Shown here piece by piece: positions 49,179 to 49,650 of a DNA stretch of 49,650 bases. Made by a program: the position numbers and the translations under genes. Within the stretch, counting starts at the first letter, position 1. Every line of letters begins with the position of its first letter. Source of the stretch: an uncultured Oscillospiraceae bacterium (GTDB lineage: Bacteria; Bacillota; Clostridia; Oscillospirales; Oscillospiraceae); the NCBI GenBank assembly GCA_934591745.1, contig CAKTPQ010000012.1, positions 1 through 49,650 of the forward strand, read 5' to 3'. The notes beneath the pieces were generated by a model, which saw nothing but the letters and a program-made list of their open reading frames with translations, made no database searches and was not told where the DNA came from.

Positions 49179-49465
49179 AGCGCCTGACACAAAGCGCCAT
49201 GCGCCCATGGGCCGGCTCATCTTTTCCGCCAATACGTCGTTGCGGAAGCTGGAAATACACAAAGTATTCCTGCGCTTCTGCGCCTCGTCCTGACGAAAAA
49301 GCTTTCGCCGGCTGGCAGCGGATATTGTCCGCGCCGCCATGGGATAACGAGGGGGAGAGTTTATCGAAGATTCGGCGGATGCTCTCCCGCGCCGTCCGGG
49401 CGCGTACGCAGCCGGCAAATATGCGGGTGACCGCAAAACAGAGGGGCTGCGACCGGATGAGAGGA
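49179..49465 (+). ncRNA. glmS ribozyme: glmS ribozyme with enlarged P1 loop
   Basis: Core conserved segments are present in order: AGCGCC at 49193-49198 (cleavage expected between A49193 and G49194), AACGAGG at about 49345-49351, a GAGAGTTTATCGAAGATTCG stretch with GGCGGATGCTCTCCCG after it, and the P3/P4 region with CGCAGCC ... GGCTGCG and GCGGGTGACCGC (to about 49465). P1 pairs CCCATGG (49204-49210) with CCATGGG (about 49337-49343). A second AGCGCC at 49179-49184 is an alternative 5' end. Between the P1 strands is a loop of about 125 bases, far longer than in Bacillus. Binding glucosamine 6-phosphate triggers self-cleavage and lowers glmS. Confidence 0.85.
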
Positions 49466-49528
49466 TACAAATGGTCTGCGCGTTTGTTCTTCCGACAGAT
49501 ACCATATCTTTCAGGAGGAAAATCAAAT

Positions 49529-49650
49529 ATGTGTGGCATTGTCGGATATGTGGGCGCACAACAGGCGGCCCCGATCCTGTTGGACGGCCTGCGCCGTCTG
49601 GAATATCGCGGCTACGACTCCGCCGGCATGGCGGTCTGCGGCCCGGAGGG
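49529..49650 (+). CDS. glmS: glutamine-fructose-6-phosphate aminotransferase, N-terminal part (partial)
   Basis: The first 40 residues are visible before the window ends: [15 protein letters not shown] with the nucleophile Cys2 of the class II glutaminase domain, then [16 protein letters not shown]. The enzyme makes glucosamine 6-phosphate for peptidoglycan. AGGAGG lies about ten bases upstream of ATG 49529, and the ribozyme at 49193-49465 lies in its leader. Confidence 0.97.
   Translation, partial: MCGIVGYVGAQQAAPILLDGLRRLEYRGYDSAGMAVCGPE

Overview
The window reads as a chromosomal segment of an anaerobic, GC-rich gut Clostridium, most like the Oscillospiraceae (Oscillibacter/Flavonifractor type). 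The basis is inference from content: a trimeric NADH-linked [FeFe] hydrogenase, EFR1-type flavodoxin/ferredoxin, a T-box controlled pheST, a glmS ribozyme, an IreB-family regulator, a class B sortase, strong GGAGG ribosome binding sites, and sigma-A type promoters standing out in GC-rich DNA. No tRNA, rRNA, insertion sequence, prophage or CRISPR array was seen.

Layout. 1-3513: the end of a peptidoglycan-binding protein, then a minus-strand pair made of a fused esterase/acyltransferase and a zinc-ribbon membrane protein. 3521-7740: hydC-hydB-hydA operon with its own promoter and a 27-bp palindrome just downstream of it. 7842-9217: ClC chloride channel. 9296-11513: serC-serA operon. 11681-14185: an eroded stretch holding a MogA N-terminus fused to unrelated sequence, a truncated MoeA-like gene run into a ModA fragment, and a SIS sugar isomerase gene with an internal deletion. 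14234-16489: divergent IclR regulator and NhaC-type antiporter. 16554-21119: CNNM/CBS membrane protein, NCS2 nucleobase permease, exonuclease III, flavodoxin. 21126-31897: MerR regulator with EFR1 ferredoxin on the minus strand, facing a 2688-residue secreted beta-helix/MBG surface protein and a class B sortase on the plus strand. 31960-32854: a tiny promoter-terminator unit and a frameshifted amino-thiazoline hydrolase gene.

32856-37302 is a six-gene minus-strand operon (rpe-recR-apbE-NusG II protein-Gx transporter-CbbX-like AAA ATPase). 37365-39749 has a small zinc-ribbon membrane protein, an NlpC/P60 cell-wall hydrolase with a small partner, and IreB. 39788-43614 is pheS-pheT behind a T-box. 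43658-48007 holds nnrD, a lipoprotein, alr, a MazF toxin without antitoxin, an unknown protein and nrdR. 48009-49066 is a YetF/DUF4363 pair. The window ends in glmS, preceded by its ribozyme.

The points most worth a second look are the MerR-type promoter (19-bp spacer with a centred dyad) driving the giant surface protein and sortase, the surface protein's NPQTG motif without a membrane tail, the apbE/NusG II/Gx trio resembling part of a flavin-based extracellular electron transfer locus, the eroded molybdenum locus, and the glmS ribozyme with a very large insertion in P1.
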